This document shows positions 1 through 12,541 of a DNA stretch of 64,000 bases, piece by piece. The notes under the pieces were generated by a model, which worked only from the letters and a program-made list of their open reading frames with translations, was not told the origin of the DNA and searched no databases. The translations under genes were made by a program, and so were the position numbers. This DNA comes from Candidatus Neomarinimicrobiota bacterium. GTDB lineage: Bacteria > Fidelibacterota > UBA2242 > B5-G15. The stretch is from contig JACDNV010000002.1 in the NCBI GenBank assembly GCA_017656425.1, positions 186,001-250,000 of the forward strand, given 5' to 3'. Every line of letters begins with the position of its first letter. Within the stretch, counting starts at the first letter, position 1.

Positions 1-759
1 ATTTTTGACTAAGCATTCATTAACCTGAAATCCTCTAAAATTTTTAATCTTTTCTTCTCTTAAGGATTCCTGCCCCATACTTACCCAGACATCGGTATAG
101 ATTACATCTGCCTCTTTGACTCCAGTTAATGGATCATGTTCTATGTTTATTGTACTTATTCCTGATTTTATTGCATTATTTAAAATATTGTCTTCTGGCA
201 GGCAATTTTTGGGAGTTACTATTGTGAGATCAAGTGGGATACGGGAGGCTATATTCACCCAGGAATTTGCAACATTATTGCTGCCATCCCCAACGAATGC
301 AATTTTCAAGTTCTGGTATGTACCTTTATGTTCAAAAATAGTAAAAAGATCTGACATAACTTGGCAGGGGTGAGTAAGGTCAGTAAGACCGTTTATCACT
401 GGAACAGATGCGTATTTTGCCAGTTCTTCGATATGCCTGTGTTCAAATAACCGTGCCATAATAATATCATTATATCTTGAAATTACTTTTGCAATATCCT
501 TGATAGCTTCTCTTTTACCGATACCGATATCGGTGGGTGCAAGATAAAGTGCGTGACCTCCCAGTTGATACATACCCGTTTCAAAGGATATCCTTGTTCT
601 TGCAGAAGGTTTTGCAAAGATCATCGCCATCGTTTTATTTTTTAGAGGTTTGTATTCTTTACCTTCTTTTTGATATTTTTTTAGCATTTCTGCCATTTTA
701 AATGTTTCTGTTATCTCATCGGAGCTAAAATCAGTTATCATGAGAAAATCTCTTTTCAT
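1..759 (-). CDS. argF: Ornithine carbamoyltransferase, 3' end beyond the window
   Basis: Transfers the carbamoyl group of carbamoyl phosphate to ornithine to make citrulline in arginine synthesis. About 253 residues are visible of a family that is usually near 305-310; the C-terminus lies off the left edge. The phosphate-binding motif SARTR is followed by ISFE, and the downstream motifs HPCQ, GDGSNN and DVWVSMGQE are those of ornithine rather than aspartate carbamoyltransferases. The start at 759 is preceded by AAGGAG with six bases of spacing; an ATG four bases upstream stops after ten codons. It follows hslU by 15 bases, so it is probably the promoter-distal gene of the long run that begins with gatC. 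No other arginine gene is visible here. Confidence 0.93.
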   Translation of the reverse strand, partial: MKRDFLMITDFSSDEITETFKMAEMLKKYQKEGKEYKPLKNKTMAMIFAKPSARTRISFETGMYQLGGHALYLAPTDIGIGKREAIKDIAKVISRYNDIIMARLFEHRHIEELAKYASVPVINGLTDLTHPCQVMSDLFTIFEHKGTYQNLKIAFVGDGSNNVANSWVNIASRIPLDLTIVTPKNCLPEDNILNNAIKSGISTINIEHDPLTGVKEADVIYTDVWVSMGQESLREEKIKNFRGFQVNECLVKN

Positions 760-774
760 TCATGGCTCCTTACT

Positions 775-2127
775 TTATAATATGTATTTACTCAGGTCTC
801 TATCTTTAACCAGATCAGCTAATTTTTCTTTGACGAACTTTCTTGTTATTTTAATTTTTTTAATTTCGGAATTGGGGACTTCAAATAATATATCCTCTAA
901 TAGCGTGGTTAAAATAGTATGCAGCCTTCTTGCTCCAATGTTTTCAAGTTTTTCGTTTACTTCACAGGCAAGCTCAGCAATTTCCTCTATGGCTCCATCA
1001 TCGAATTCTATCTGTACTCCTTCTGTTTCTAATAGTGCTTTATACTGTTTTATAAGTGCGTTTTTTGGGTTTTTTAAAATTTTAACAAATTCTTCTTTTC
1101 CAAGGTTGTCCATTTCAACTCTTATAGGAAATCTTCCCTGTAGCTCCGGAATTAAATCAGAAGGTTTGCTCATATGAAAGGCTCCGGCTGCAATGAATAG
1201 TATATGATCGGTTTTTACGGGACCGTATTTAGTCTGCACTGTACATCCTTCAATTATAGGTAGTATGTCACGTTGTACTCCTTCTCGTGATACATCAGGT
1301 CCGCTTCTACCTTCTCCTCCTCGTGCTGCTATTTTATCTATCTCATCGATGAATACTATTCCAGAATTTTCAACTCTTCTTATAGCTTCTTTTATAACAG
1401 CATCCATGTCAATTAATTTCTGGGCTTCTTCCTGTGCAAAGATTCTGCGCGCCTCTTCAACAGTGACTTTCTGAACCTTTTTTCTTTTTGGGAAGGCACT
1501 CTCAAGAAGTTCACTCAAGTTCAGTCCCATTTCTTCAATTCCTGCTGGTCCAAACACCTGCATAACAGGTACTGCCGTCTGCTGAGTTGTTATCTCAATA
1601 ACTCTTTGCTCAAGCTCACCATTATTTAACATCTCTTTTAGTTTTTCTCTGGTTTTACGATATTGTACGTCTTCGTCTATCTGGAAATCGGTTGTAGCTG
1701 TTTTTCTGCGAGGTAGGAGAATATCAAGAATTCTTTCGTTTGCCATTCTTTCAGCCTGTTCTCGAACTTCTTCCATTCTCTCAGCTTTTACCATATTTAC
1801 GGCTATATTGGTCAGGTCTCTTATTATCGATTCCACATCTCTTCCGACGTAGCCCACTTCTGTATATTTTGAAGCTTCCACTTTTATAAAAGGGGCATGA
1901 GCAAGGTTAGCAAGACGGCGTGCTATTTCTGTTTTCCCCACTCCTGTAGGACCAATTAGAATGATATTGTTTGGAAGTATGTCCTCTTTAATATCTCCTT
2001 CTACGCGTTGTCTTCTCCACCTGTTTCTTAAGGCAATAGCAACAGCCTTTTTTGCTTTATCCTGACCTATTATGTATTGGTCAAGCTCATTAACAATTTC
2101 TTGTGGTGTTAACTCTTTTCTGTTCAT
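775..2127 (-). CDS. hslU: ATP-dependent protease ATPase subunit HslU
   Basis: Hexameric AAA+ unfoldase that feeds substrates into the HslV peptidase in the cytoplasm. The 450-residue length is normal. It shows the Walker A motif GPTGVGKT at residues 59-66, the pore loop GYVG at 92-95, an I domain of roughly residues 110-230 and Walker B IVFIDEID at 257-264. The last residues, LSKYIL, match the C-terminal tail that docks between HslV subunits in known complexes. The gene starts two bases after hslV stops, so the two are expected to be co-expressed. Confidence 0.97.
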   Translation of the reverse strand: MNRKELTPQEIVNELDQYIIGQDKAKKAVAIALRNRWRRQRVEGDIKEDILPNNIILIGPTGVGKTEIARRLANLAHAPFIKVEASKYTEVGYVGRDVESIIRDLTNIAVNMVKAERMEEVREQAERMANERILDILLPRRKTATTDFQIDEDVQYRKTREKLKEMLNNGELEQRVIEITTQQTAVPVMQVFGPAGIEEMGLNLSELLESAFPKRKKVQKVTVEEARRIFAQEEAQKLIDMDAVIKEAIRRVENSGIVFIDEIDKIAARGGEGRSGPDVSREGVQRDILPIIEGCTVQTKYGPVKTDHILFIAAGAFHMSKPSDLIPELQGRFPIRVEMDNLGKEEFVKILKNPKNALIKQYKALLETEGVQIEFDDGAIEEIAELACEVNEKLENIGARRLHTILTTLLEDILFEVPNSEIKKIKITRKFVKEKLADLVKDRDLSKYIL

Positions 2128-2129
2128 TT

Positions 2130-2660
2130 TTATAGTTCCAGTATTGTAAACTTATTGTTTGTAAATACACATATTTCACTGGCTATTTTTAAAGATTCTT
2201 CTACGATTTCCTTGGCACTTAAATCAGTATATTTCATTAAAGCTTTTGCTGCTGCTGAAGCATATGGACCTCCTGAACCTATTGCTATGATGTTATCATC
2301 AGGTTCTATCACATCGCCGGTGCCTGAAATTATTAACATTTTCTCTTTATCCATTACAATTAATAAAGCCTCTAACCTTCTTAAGTATTTGTCTGTCCGC
2401 CACAGTTTGGCTAATTCAACGGCAGCTCTTTGAATATTTCCCTTGAATTCTTCAAGTTTACCCTCAAACTTTTCGAAAAGTGCAAAAGCATCGGCTGATG
2501 CACCAGCAAAACCAACAATTACCCTACCCCCATAGATTTTTCTAACCTTGCTGGCATTACTTTTCATGACTGTATTTCCGAATGTGACCTGTCCATCACT
2601 TCCAATAGCGACATTTTCGCCTTTTTTAACACCGACTATAGTTGTTGAATATATTTTCAT
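2130..2660 (-). CDS. hslV: ATP-dependent protease peptidase subunit HslV
   Basis: Threonine peptidase of the HslUV protease. The mature N-terminal threonine is expected at Thr6, in [10 protein letters not shown], after a short MKIYS propeptide. The conserved blocks [32 protein letters not shown] and AIGSGGPYA are all present, and the length of 176 residues is normal. An in-frame ATG at 2681 overlaps the hflC stop (ATGA) and would add seven residues. The start at 2660 is preferred because GAGG lies eight bases before it and because known propeptides are only a few residues long. It lies between hflC and hslU in one run. Confidence 0.95.
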   Translation of the reverse strand: MKIYSTTIVGVKKGENVAIGSDGQVTFGNTVMKSNASKVRKIYGGRVIVGFAGASADAFALFEKFEGKLEEFKGNIQRAAVELAKLWRTDKYLRRLEALLIVMDKEKMLIISGTGDVIEPDDNIIAIGSGGPYASAAAKALMKYTDLSAKEIVEESLKIASEICVFTNNKFTILEL

Positions 2661-2677
2661 TTTATTAACCTCAGTTT

Positions 2678-3643
2678 TCATTTAATCGATTCTAATAAAT
2701 TTAAGAGTTCATTGTCTGTTGAAAGGATAATTGTAGTAGTTGTATCAAATATCGTTTTATAGGTTTCCAAGGTTCTAAGGAATTCATAAAAGGACCTTGT
2801 ATCTTGATTCCTATCATAAGCGCTGGCATAGATTTTGACCGCTTCAGCATCAGCCTGACCTCTAATTTCCTGCGCTTTCCTGTATGCGCCGGATAAAATT
2901 TCCTTTGTTTTTTGAGCTTGCTTACCAAGGATACGCTGTTTTTCACCCTGTCCAATAGCTCTGTATTTTTCAGCTATTCTTTTCTGTTCTGAAATCATTC
3001 TTTCAAATACCTTTTCCTGTACTTTCGGATTATAGTCAATCCTTTTAAACTTTAAATCTACCACCTCTATACCAAAATTTAGTTCTTTGAGTTTCCTTGT
3101 AATGTTATACAGAATAATTCTGGCTATTTCTTCCCTCGCACCGGGGATTAAGGATTCTCTTTCTGAGGAAGAGTCTGACTGGGACAATATGTCCTGCTCA
3201 ATTTCAGGTATGGACATTGGTCTATTGGAATTCCTAACTATTTCCTGCAGAGCCCTATTGGCTATTTCATCTCTTATGGTACCATCAAGTATGTCATCAA
3301 GCCTTGATTGGGCAACAGCTTCATTCCTCACGCTTTTATAAAATGAAAGCGGATCTGTGATTTTCCATCGAGCAAATGTATCAATTTTTATAAATTTGTT
3401 GTCTTTCGTTGGTACTTCTTGAGGTTCACCATCCCATTCCAGTAATCGCTTATCGAATATAATTACCTTTTGTACGAACGGTATCTTGAAATGTATACCA
3501 GCTTTTTGAACAGCTCCGCCAATAGGTTTCCCAAATTGAGTAATTATTGCCTGTTGAGTTTCATTTAAGATAAAAATTGATTGGGTGATTAAAACTATTA
3601 AAATCGCGAGTATGATCAATGTCAATATTGCTTTTCCTTTCAT
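2678..3643 (-). CDS. hflC: Membrane protease modulator HflC (SPFH/prohibitin family)
   Basis: SPFH-domain membrane protein that in E. coli forms the large HflKC assembly around the FtsH protease. The 321-residue protein has one N-terminal membrane segment (about residues 5-25), then an SPFH domain with the HflC-like stretch TQFGKPIGG and a long charged helical region around 210-290. Its start overlaps the end of hflK by four bases, the usual translational coupling of this pair. Next to hslVU it forms a protein quality-control block. No ftsH is visible in the window. Confidence 0.93.
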   Translation of the reverse strand: MKGKAILTLIILAILIVLITQSIFILNETQQAIITQFGKPIGGAVQKAGIHFKIPFVQKVIIFDKRLLEWDGEPQEVPTKDNKFIKIDTFARWKITDPLSFYKSVRNEAVAQSRLDDILDGTIRDEIANRALQEIVRNSNRPMSIPEIEQDILSQSDSSSERESLIPGAREEIARIILYNITRKLKELNFGIEVVDLKFKRIDYNPKVQEKVFERMISEQKRIAEKYRAIGQGEKQRILGKQAQKTKEILSGAYRKAQEIRGQADAEAVKIYASAYDRNQDTRSFYEFLRTLETYKTIFDTTTTIILSTDNELLNLLESIK

Positions 3644-4626
3644 TTTCCAATCCCCTTATTCTGAAGATTTAAAAAGGGTAAAAAACTTCTAATATCTTTG
3701 TCTACAATATAGAGATTTTTTGTCTTACTGAAGATCTCTTCAATAGTTTCGAGATAAAGTCTCTTTTTTGTTACATCTTTTGCTCTGGAATATTCATTGT
3801 AAATTAAATTAAAGAGAGCGGCATCTCCTCTGGCTCTATTTATTCTATTTATTTTATAACCCTCTGCCTCCTGAATGATTCTGTCAGCCTCACCCTCGAT
3901 CCTGTATATTTCTCTATTGTAAACCTGCATTGCCTCATTAATCATTCTTTCCTGCTCCTGCTTTGCTCTGTTAACTTCGTTGAATGAGTCCCTGACAGGG
4001 TCGGGAGGATGTACATCTTTTAACTGCACGAGCTGGACATCTACACCCACATCATAGAGATCAAATGTTTTTTGCATGTAATCTCTTACTAGATTGGCAA
4101 TTTCTATCCTGTCTGATTGAAGAACTTCATGAAAGGATCTGTCTCCTACTACTAATCTCATTGCTGCTTCAGATACATCTCTTATACTTTCACTTACATT
4201 TCTGACTTTAAATAGAAATTTATATGCGTCTTTAATCTTATATTGAACAACCCACTTTACATCGGCAATGTTCAAATCGCCAGTTAGCATCCAAGACTCT
4301 TCAGTAAATGTTTCTTCAGCATATCTTGTCTTTACGCCCGGTCTTAGTGTTCGAAATCCAAATTCTTCTTTATATTGGTAATCTACTTTCACTGTATATA
4401 CTTTATCTATACCCCATGGCAATTTCAGGTGTAGCCCGGGATAAGTTATCTTCTGAAATTTTCCAAATCTTAGAACTACTCCAACTTCGTTTGCATCAAC
4501 CGTATAGAATGACATTATAATTGTAACACCTGCAATTAAAATAATTAGTATTAAAATTGTTATATAAAAATACCCCGCAGGTATTTCATATTCTTCTTTG
4601 CCAACTTTTACTTTCCTCCAAGACAT
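3640..4626 (-). CDS. hflK: Membrane protease modulator HflK (SPFH/prohibitin family)
   Basis: Partner of HflC. The 328-residue protein has a short N-terminal stretch, a membrane segment at about residues 20-42 and an SPFH domain starting near VGVVLRFGKF. The conserved VQLKDVHPPDPV segment is the HflK signature, followed by the coiled-coil region. The glycine-rich N-terminal extension found in E. coli HflK is absent, as in many non-proteobacterial homologues. A strong GGAGGAG lies upstream, and 14 bases separate it from rpoN. Confidence 0.93.
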   Translation of the reverse strand: MSWRKVKVGKEEYEIPAGYFYITILILIILIAGVTIIMSFYTVDANEVGVVLRFGKFQKITYPGLHLKLPWGIDKVYTVKVDYQYKEEFGFRTLRPGVKTRYAEETFTEESWMLTGDLNIADVKWVVQYKIKDAYKFLFKVRNVSESIRDVSEAAMRLVVGDRSFHEVLQSDRIEIANLVRDYMQKTFDLYDVGVDVQLVQLKDVHPPDPVRDSFNEVNRAKQEQERMINEAMQVYNREIYRIEGEADRIIQEAEGYKINRINRARGDAALFNLIYNEYSRAKDVTKKRLYLETIEEIFSKTKNLYIVDKDIRSFLPFLNLQNKGIGK

Positions 4627-4640
4627 ATTTTATCTCCTCC

Positions 4641-6056
4641 TTATAGGGTTTTTCTTAGCCTTGCCACGGGGATATTCATCTGTTCCCTGTATTTTGCAAC
4701 TGTTCTTCTAGCCACTGGGAAACCTGCTTCTTTTAAAAGTTTAGATAACATCTCATCGCTATAAGGGTTATGTTTATCTTCATTGTCAATTAGTTCTTTC
4801 AGTTTTTCCTTAACCTGTTTTGTTGATATCTCTGTCCCGTTCTCAGAAACTATTCCTTCACTGAAGAAATATTTCAACTCGTAAACACCAGTGTCAAGCT
4901 GGACATATTTTCCGTTTGTAACTCTACTGATTGTGGAGATGTCCATACCCACATCTTCCGCAATATCTTTTAATACCATTGGTTTTAGTGGCTTTGTATT
5001 GTCTTCAAAAAAATCTCTCTGTCTGTTTATAATTGCTTTCATAACTTTTATCATTGTAACACGTCTTTGTTGTATAGCCTGTATAAACCACTTGGCTGAT
5101 TCAATTTTTTTCTTTATATAATTTCTGGCTTCATGGTTCAATTTTTTCTTATCAAATAGCATTTGCATATAGCGAGAATTAATTCGTAATTCTGGAATAT
5201 TTGTATCGTTAACTTCAACTACAAAGTCTCCTCCCATTTTGTATACAATAAGATCAGGAACAATATAAGAATTTTCCCCCGTAGAAAATGATGCACCTGG
5301 TTTTGGATTTAATTTTTGAATAACTTTTATAGCTTCTTCGAGAGTTTCTTTGTTCCAACTAAGGCTTTTTAAAATTTTATCAAAGCGTTTGTTAGCAAAA
5401 TCATCGAAATGGTCTCTAATTATCGTAATAGCATTTTTGACTGCAGGTCTTTTTGGGGACTCTTCAAGTTGAGCTAACAGGCATTCCTGAAGATTTCGAG
5501 CTCCGAGACCGGGTGGATCAAGATGTTGAATTTTCCTTAATACATTTAATGCAAATTCTAGATTTACCCCCTTTGCATAAGCAATATTTTCAATAGGGAT
5601 TGTGAGATATCCCTTATCATCAATATTCCATATAATTTCATTTGCTATTTCATACTCTTTATCATCTAGATGTAGTAGTTTTACTTGGTCGATTAAGTGG
5701 TCAATGAGGGTTCTTGGTGAGGGTTGAACTCGCTTGATTTCTTCTTTACTATTGTATACTACCTCACGAATTTTGTAGTCATCATTATCAGGGAGCATAT
5801 CTTCAATATCGAAATCATCTATTTTTTCCTCTTCTCCCTCCTTTTTCTGTTTGAGAGTTTCATCTAAAATTTCTTCAGTTTGCTGAGTTTCTTGTTCTAC
5901 TTCCTCAAGTACCGGATTTTGTTCAAGCTCCTGGTTTACCCTTGCCTCCAGAGCAAGTATATTGAGTTGAAGGATTGTAGATTGTAAAATCTGCTGTGGT
6001 GCTAATCTTAATTCCTGCGAAAGTTTTTGTACCTGGTGTTGATTAATTCCTGGCAT
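4641..6056 (-). CDS. rpoN: RNA polymerase sigma-54 factor
   Basis: Alternative sigma factor that recognises -24/-12 promoters and needs an AAA+ activator. At 471 residues it has the leucine/glutamine-rich region I (residues 1-48), an acidic region II (about 50-110), the core-binding domain, the helix-turn-helix region around TISRVTNGKYVQL and the RpoN box ARRTVAKYRE at 449-458. It sits directly after lptB, a widespread arrangement. An NtrC-type activator with its kinase is encoded near 59-62 kb in the same window, a plausible partner although not adjacent. Confidence 0.97.
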   Translation of the reverse strand: MPGINQHQVQKLSQELRLAPQQILQSTILQLNILALEARVNQELEQNPVLEEVEQETQQTEEILDETLKQKKEGEEEKIDDFDIEDMLPDNDDYKIREVVYNSKEEIKRVQPSPRTLIDHLIDQVKLLHLDDKEYEIANEIIWNIDDKGYLTIPIENIAYAKGVNLEFALNVLRKIQHLDPPGLGARNLQECLLAQLEESPKRPAVKNAITIIRDHFDDFANKRFDKILKSLSWNKETLEEAIKVIQKLNPKPGASFSTGENSYIVPDLIVYKMGGDFVVEVNDTNIPELRINSRYMQMLFDKKKLNHEARNYIKKKIESAKWFIQAIQQRRVTMIKVMKAIINRQRDFFEDNTKPLKPMVLKDIAEDVGMDISTISRVTNGKYVQLDTGVYELKYFFSEGIVSENGTEISTKQVKEKLKELIDNEDKHNPYSDEMLSKLLKEAGFPVARRTVAKYREQMNIPVARLRKTL

Positions 6057-6059
6057 ATC

Positions 6060-6791
6060 TTAATCCAATTTAAATCTATCCCCAAGGTATAATTTTTTAG
6101 CTTCTTCATCATTGGCTAAATAGTCTGAGTTTCCGGATTTGAGTATTCTTCCTTCGAACATTAAGTATGCTCTATCTGTTATAGATAACGTTTCCCTTAC
6201 ATTGTGATCTGTAATCAATACTCCGATCCCCTTTTGTTTCAAGCCTTTCACAATTTCTTGGATATCCTGTACAGCGATTGGATCGACGCCAAGGAAAGGT
6301 TCATCGAGTAATATAAAATCAGGATCAGTTGCAAGGGCTCGGGATATTTCAACCCTTCTCCTTTCTCCGCCGGATAGAGTGTTGGCTTTTTGTTTACGGA
6401 GATGAATAATTCCAAGTTCATTTAATAGCTTTTCCAGCTTTAGTTCCTGTTCTTTTTTTGTCAGATTCATCATTTGTAGAACAAGTAATATATTTTCTTC
6501 TACCGTTAATTTACGAAAAATAGATGGTTCCTGGGATAAATATCCGATTCCAAGGCGTGCCCTTTTATACATTGGGTAATTGGTAAGATCTACATCATCT
6601 AGATAAACTTTTCCATCGTTTGGTTTTATCATGCCTGTAAACATGTGGAAGGTAGTCGACTTACCGGCTCCATTGGGTCCTAACAGTCCCACAATCTCCC
6701 CCTTTTTGACATTTATGGATACACCATTTACCACTTTTCTTTTGCTATAGATTTTGGCCAGATTTTCACCACGTAAAACTTTTTCATCCAT
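6060..6791 (-). CDS. lptB: Lipopolysaccharide export ATPase LptB
   Basis: ABC ATPase that powers extraction of lipopolysaccharide from the inner membrane with LptFG. It is 243 residues long. Walker A GPNGAGKST is at 38-46, the signature LSGGE at 139-143, Walker B ILLDEP at 160-165 and the switch histidine in ITDHNVRETL. The GIGYLSQEPSIFRKLTVEEN stretch is typical of LptB rather than of other ABC ATPases. It lies between lptC and rpoN. The usual lptA gene between lptC and lptB is missing. Confidence 0.95.
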   Translation of the reverse strand: MDEKVLRGENLAKIYSKRKVVNGVSINVKKGEIVGLLGPNGAGKSTTFHMFTGMIKPNDGKVYLDDVDLTNYPMYKRARLGIGYLSQEPSIFRKLTVEENILLVLQMMNLTKKEQELKLEKLLNELGIIHLRKQKANTLSGGERRRVEISRALATDPDFILLDEPFLGVDPIAVQDIQEIVKGLKQKGIGVLITDHNVRETLSITDRAYLMFEGRILKSGNSDYLANDEEAKKLYLGDRFKLD

Positions 6792-7337
6792 CTATTCGGC
6801 TTTAATTTCCTTCTCTATTGATCCTTTTGGTTCTTTGATAACCCATTCTGTCAAATCAGTATTGGATTCAAAGCCTTTTCCTCTTAGTGTATCGCTTTCG
6901 GTAACAAGTATAATGTCATCATTTGAAATGATTTTTTCAATCTTATTATCCCATTTCAGATGGTTGGTAAATAAAGTTATCCCTGTATCAGAAATAACAA
7001 CTACATTCCCAAAAGCGATCATGTCGTTTGTTTTTTCATTTATTTCCGCGCTATCAGACTCCAAGTAGGATGTATGATTCCCGTATTTGTCGAAAAAGTC
7101 GACAGCAACACCCTGATTGAGTATAATTATTTTCCTGTCATCATATTTTATAAGGTGTCCAGCAGAAACGTCAGCTCTTTTTACATCATCTTTCATAATT
7201 GTGATTCGGGCGTTCCAACTTTCCTGCCCGACAAATTGGAGGCTGTCCACAAGATGCTTATCATTTCTATCTCTTATACATGATAAAAAAATAAATGTAA
7301 TCAGTGTATAGGTTATAATTATTTTCCCATTTTTCAT
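6792..7337 (-). CDS. lptC: LptC-family lipopolysaccharide export protein
   Basis: Membrane-anchored periplasmic protein that hands lipopolysaccharide from LptBFG to LptA. The 181-residue product begins with a hydrophobic segment ending in FLSC, which looks like a lipobox, so it may be a lipoprotein rather than the single-pass protein of E. coli. The beta-jellyroll repeats SDSAEINEKTNDMIAFGNV and DTLRGKGFE fit the LptC/YrbK family. It overlaps kdsD by four bases and abuts lptB. An LptA/OstA assignment was considered, but the GKGFE region argues for LptC. Confidence 0.82.
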   Translation of the reverse strand: MKNGKIIITYTLITFIFLSCIRDRNDKHLVDSLQFVGQESWNARITIMKDDVKRADVSAGHLIKYDDRKIIILNQGVAVDFFDKYGNHTSYLESDSAEINEKTNDMIAFGNVVVISDTGITLFTNHLKWDNKIEKIISNDDIILVTESDTLRGKGFESNTDLTEWVIKEPKGSIEKEIKAE

Positions 7338-8311
7338 ATACTTATGCCATATCTTAATATATCATGAATGTGGATAATTCCTATTGGGAGCCCTTTCTTT
7401 TCTTTCTCATATACAAATAAGTTTGTAATTGCGTGTGTCTCCATAACCTGTAATGCTTCTAATGCAAGTGCAGATGAAGTTGTCCATTTAGGATTGGTTG
7501 TCATTATTTCTTTTGTTTTACAATTGAGAAAATCATTTGTCCTTTCCAGTCCACGCCTTAGATCACCGTCAGTTATAACACCAACAAGTTCATCATGTTC
7601 ATCATATACACCGACTATACCCAGACCTTTAAAAGTCATGACAAAGAGGGCTTCTTTCATTGTTTTTTCAGTTGATATTAGAGGTATTTCTTCTCCTGTG
7701 TGCATTAAGTCGGATACAGTTGTTAAAAGCCTCTTTCCTATTGAACCTCCCGGGTGAAGTTCTCCAAGCTCTTTTTTATTTAGCCCTCTTTTTACCATTA
7801 GAGCGATTGCAAGGGCATCCCCAAGTGCATTGGTAACAATGCTGCTAACTGTTGGAACTATTCCGTGGGGACAAGCTTCCTCTTTAACATAAGTACTAAT
7901 AACTACATTGCATTTTTTGGTAAGTATTGAATTTTCTTTCCCAATAAACCCAATTATTGGTACACCTATTTTTTTTACATACGGTATTAAGTCAAGAAGT
8001 TCCTCAGTTTCACCACTGTTTGAAACAATAATCATTACGTCGTTTTTAGTTAAAACTCCAATATCACCATGACTTGCCTCACCAGCGTGCATAAATAGGC
8101 TCGGAGTTCCAGTACTCGATAGGGTTGCTGCTATTTTTCTTCCAATTATGCCGGATTTACCAAGACCTGATACCACTACTTTTCCACTGCTATTGCTTAT
8201 TATCTCTACGGCTTTTGTAAAATTATCATCGATTCGTGGTATCGCATTCTTTATAGCTTCTGATTCTTTCTCTAACACTTCAATAGCTTTTTCTAAGTAA
8301 TTGTTTTTCAT
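7334..8311 (-). CDS. kdsD: Arabinose-5-phosphate isomerase KdsD
   Basis: Converts ribulose 5-phosphate to arabinose 5-phosphate, the first step of Kdo synthesis for lipopolysaccharide. The 325-residue protein has an N-terminal SIS sugar-isomerase domain with GLGKSGIIGRKIAAT and SSTGTPSLFMHAGEASHGD, the conserved family blocks, then LHPGGSIGKRLL and two CBS domains from about residue 205 to the end. It lies between kdsC and lptC in the Kdo/Lpt block, which supports the Kdo role over a gutQ-like paralogue. Confidence 0.95.
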   Translation of the reverse strand: MKNNYLEKAIEVLEKESEAIKNAIPRIDDNFTKAVEIISNSSGKVVVSGLGKSGIIGRKIAATLSSTGTPSLFMHAGEASHGDIGVLTKNDVMIIVSNSGETEELLDLIPYVKKIGVPIIGFIGKENSILTKKCNVVISTYVKEEACPHGIVPTVSSIVTNALGDALAIALMVKRGLNKKELGELHPGGSIGKRLLTTVSDLMHTGEEIPLISTEKTMKEALFVMTFKGLGIVGVYDEHDELVGVITDGDLRRGLERTNDFLNCKTKEIMTTNPKWTTSSALALEALQVMETHAITNLFVYEKEKKGLPIGIIHIHDILRYGISI

Positions 8312-8313
8312 TT

Positions 8314-8854
8314 TTATTCCCTGTATGGGGCGTGTGTAACTTTTTCAAAAGATTTTTCAAATAACCCCTTTGCATTGAGTAATAGCTCAATGACTTCCCT
8401 TAATGCTCCCTCACCACCATTTTTCCTAGTGATATAGACCGCTAATTTTTTTACCTCGTCATTGGCATTGTTTACGGCTATAGGTATACCTACTTTTCTT
8501 AAAACTGGTATGTCTATTATATCATCGCCAATATATACTATTTCATCATCAGAAACCTTAAATTTTTCCTTAATTTTCTGGTATTCCTCTATTTTTGCAT
8601 GACCACTCTGGTATAAGTTATCCAATAGACCTAATTCTTCTGCTCTTGCAACTGTTGCTTTGGAATATCTACCGGAAAGAAAAACAAGTGGAATTGAGGC
8701 TGCTTTCAGTAATGCAATGCCAGCACCATCAAATACATTAAATTTTTTTAATTCTAGGTCATTGCTACCTATGTATAAGTAACCATCTGTCAGAACACCA
8801 TCGACATCGGTAATAATTATTTTAACCTTTTTAAGCTTATCCATCAGTTCGTCT

Positions 8855-8862
<8 letters not shown>
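8314..8862 (-). CDS. kdsC: 3-deoxy-D-manno-octulosonate 8-phosphate phosphatase KdsC
   Basis: HAD-superfamily phosphatase that releases Kdo from Kdo 8-phosphate. The catalytic DVDG motif gives nucleophile Asp19 and acid/base Asp21, followed by VLTDG; the other HAD blocks are FLSGR and YIGDDIIDIPVL. The length is 182 residues. The GTG at 8862 is preferred as start because AAGGAG lies eight bases upstream. An earlier in-frame GTG at 8871 falls inside that ribosome-binding site. The gene overlaps kdsA by eight bases. Confidence 0.94.
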
Positions 8863-12049
<3,187 letters not shown>

Positions 12050-12057
12050 GTTTTTCT

Positions 12058-12357
12058 TTAGTTTTTCTTAATAACTCCGGGAACTTTAAAAAAGCTACCC
12101 TCTTTTTCTGGCGCATTTTGTAATACCTCTTTTATATCAAGCGATTTTTTTACCTTATCTTCGCGAAACACGTTTACAACATTTTGTACGTGGGATACCG
12201 GCTCAACGTTTGTAGTATCCAGTTCGTTTAATTGTTCCATGTAATCAAGAATTTTTGACAACTGTGTTGCATACAATTCGACTTCTTCTTCCGTTAGGGT
12301 AATTCTTGCTAGATCGGCTATTTTTTTTACCAATTCTTTATCTACTTTCTCAGACAT
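12058..12357 (-). CDS. gatC: Asp/Glu-tRNA amidotransferase subunit C
   Basis: Small subunit that stabilises the GatAB amidotransferase, which converts misacylated Asp-tRNA(Asn) or Glu-tRNA(Gln). At 99 residues it has the normal length. The stretches VKKIADLARITLTEEEV and LDTTNVEPVSHVQN, then VFREDKV, are the GatC pattern. GGGGAG lies just upstream of the ATG. It is the first gene of the long minus-strand run. GatA and GatB are not in the window. Confidence 0.93.
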   Translation of the reverse strand: MSEKVDKELVKKIADLARITLTEEEVELYATQLSKILDYMEQLNELDTTNVEPVSHVQNVVNVFREDKVKKSLDIKEVLQNAPEKEGSFFKVPGVIKKN

Positions 12358-12541
12358 AATCTCCCCTGCTTTCAGTCAATTTTTGTGCCATTCAATTTAA
12401 CTATTTTGCTTTTCTAAAACAAGAGAGCTTAATTAATATATATATATATATAACTTCTATATCTGTTATTAGCAGATTTGGTGGTTTAATTAATTTTCAT
12501 TATTTTACAATGCCGGTCTGTTCACATGAAGGGGAAGGGAG
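12358..12541. promoter_or_regulatory. Divergent intergenic region between gatC and metE
   Basis: This 184-base AT-rich gap should contain promoters for the gatC-to-argF run on the minus strand and for metE on the plus strand. It holds a TA repeat at about 12,438-12,451. A GGGGAAGGGAG purine stretch directly before metE is its ribosome-binding site. No convincing riboswitch stem set (SAM, cobalamin) was found by eye. The presence of promoters is inferred from the divergent gene order. Confidence 0.4.

Noticed and set aside
740-1177. Long plus-strand open frame opposite hslU
   Set aside because: It lies fully inside the well-supported hslU gene, has a biased Ser/Phe-rich composition typical of an antisense frame, and no family match.
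2661-2681. The upstream ATG of hslV as start
   Set aside because: It would add seven residues before a propeptide that is normally short, and the internal ATG at 2660 has GAGG at correct spacing. The upstream ATG only overlaps the hflC stop.
12375-12390. A sigma-54-like promoter on the minus strand before gatC (TGGCAC, five As, TTGAC)
   Set aside because: The -24 half is perfect, but the key GC of the -12 element is GA. Transcription would start only a few bases before the gatC start codon, inside its ribosome-binding site.
12438-12451. TA dinucleotide tract as a microsatellite or phase-variation switch
   Set aside because: It is only about seven units long and lies far from any -35/-10 pair that I could identify, so no switching role can be supported.
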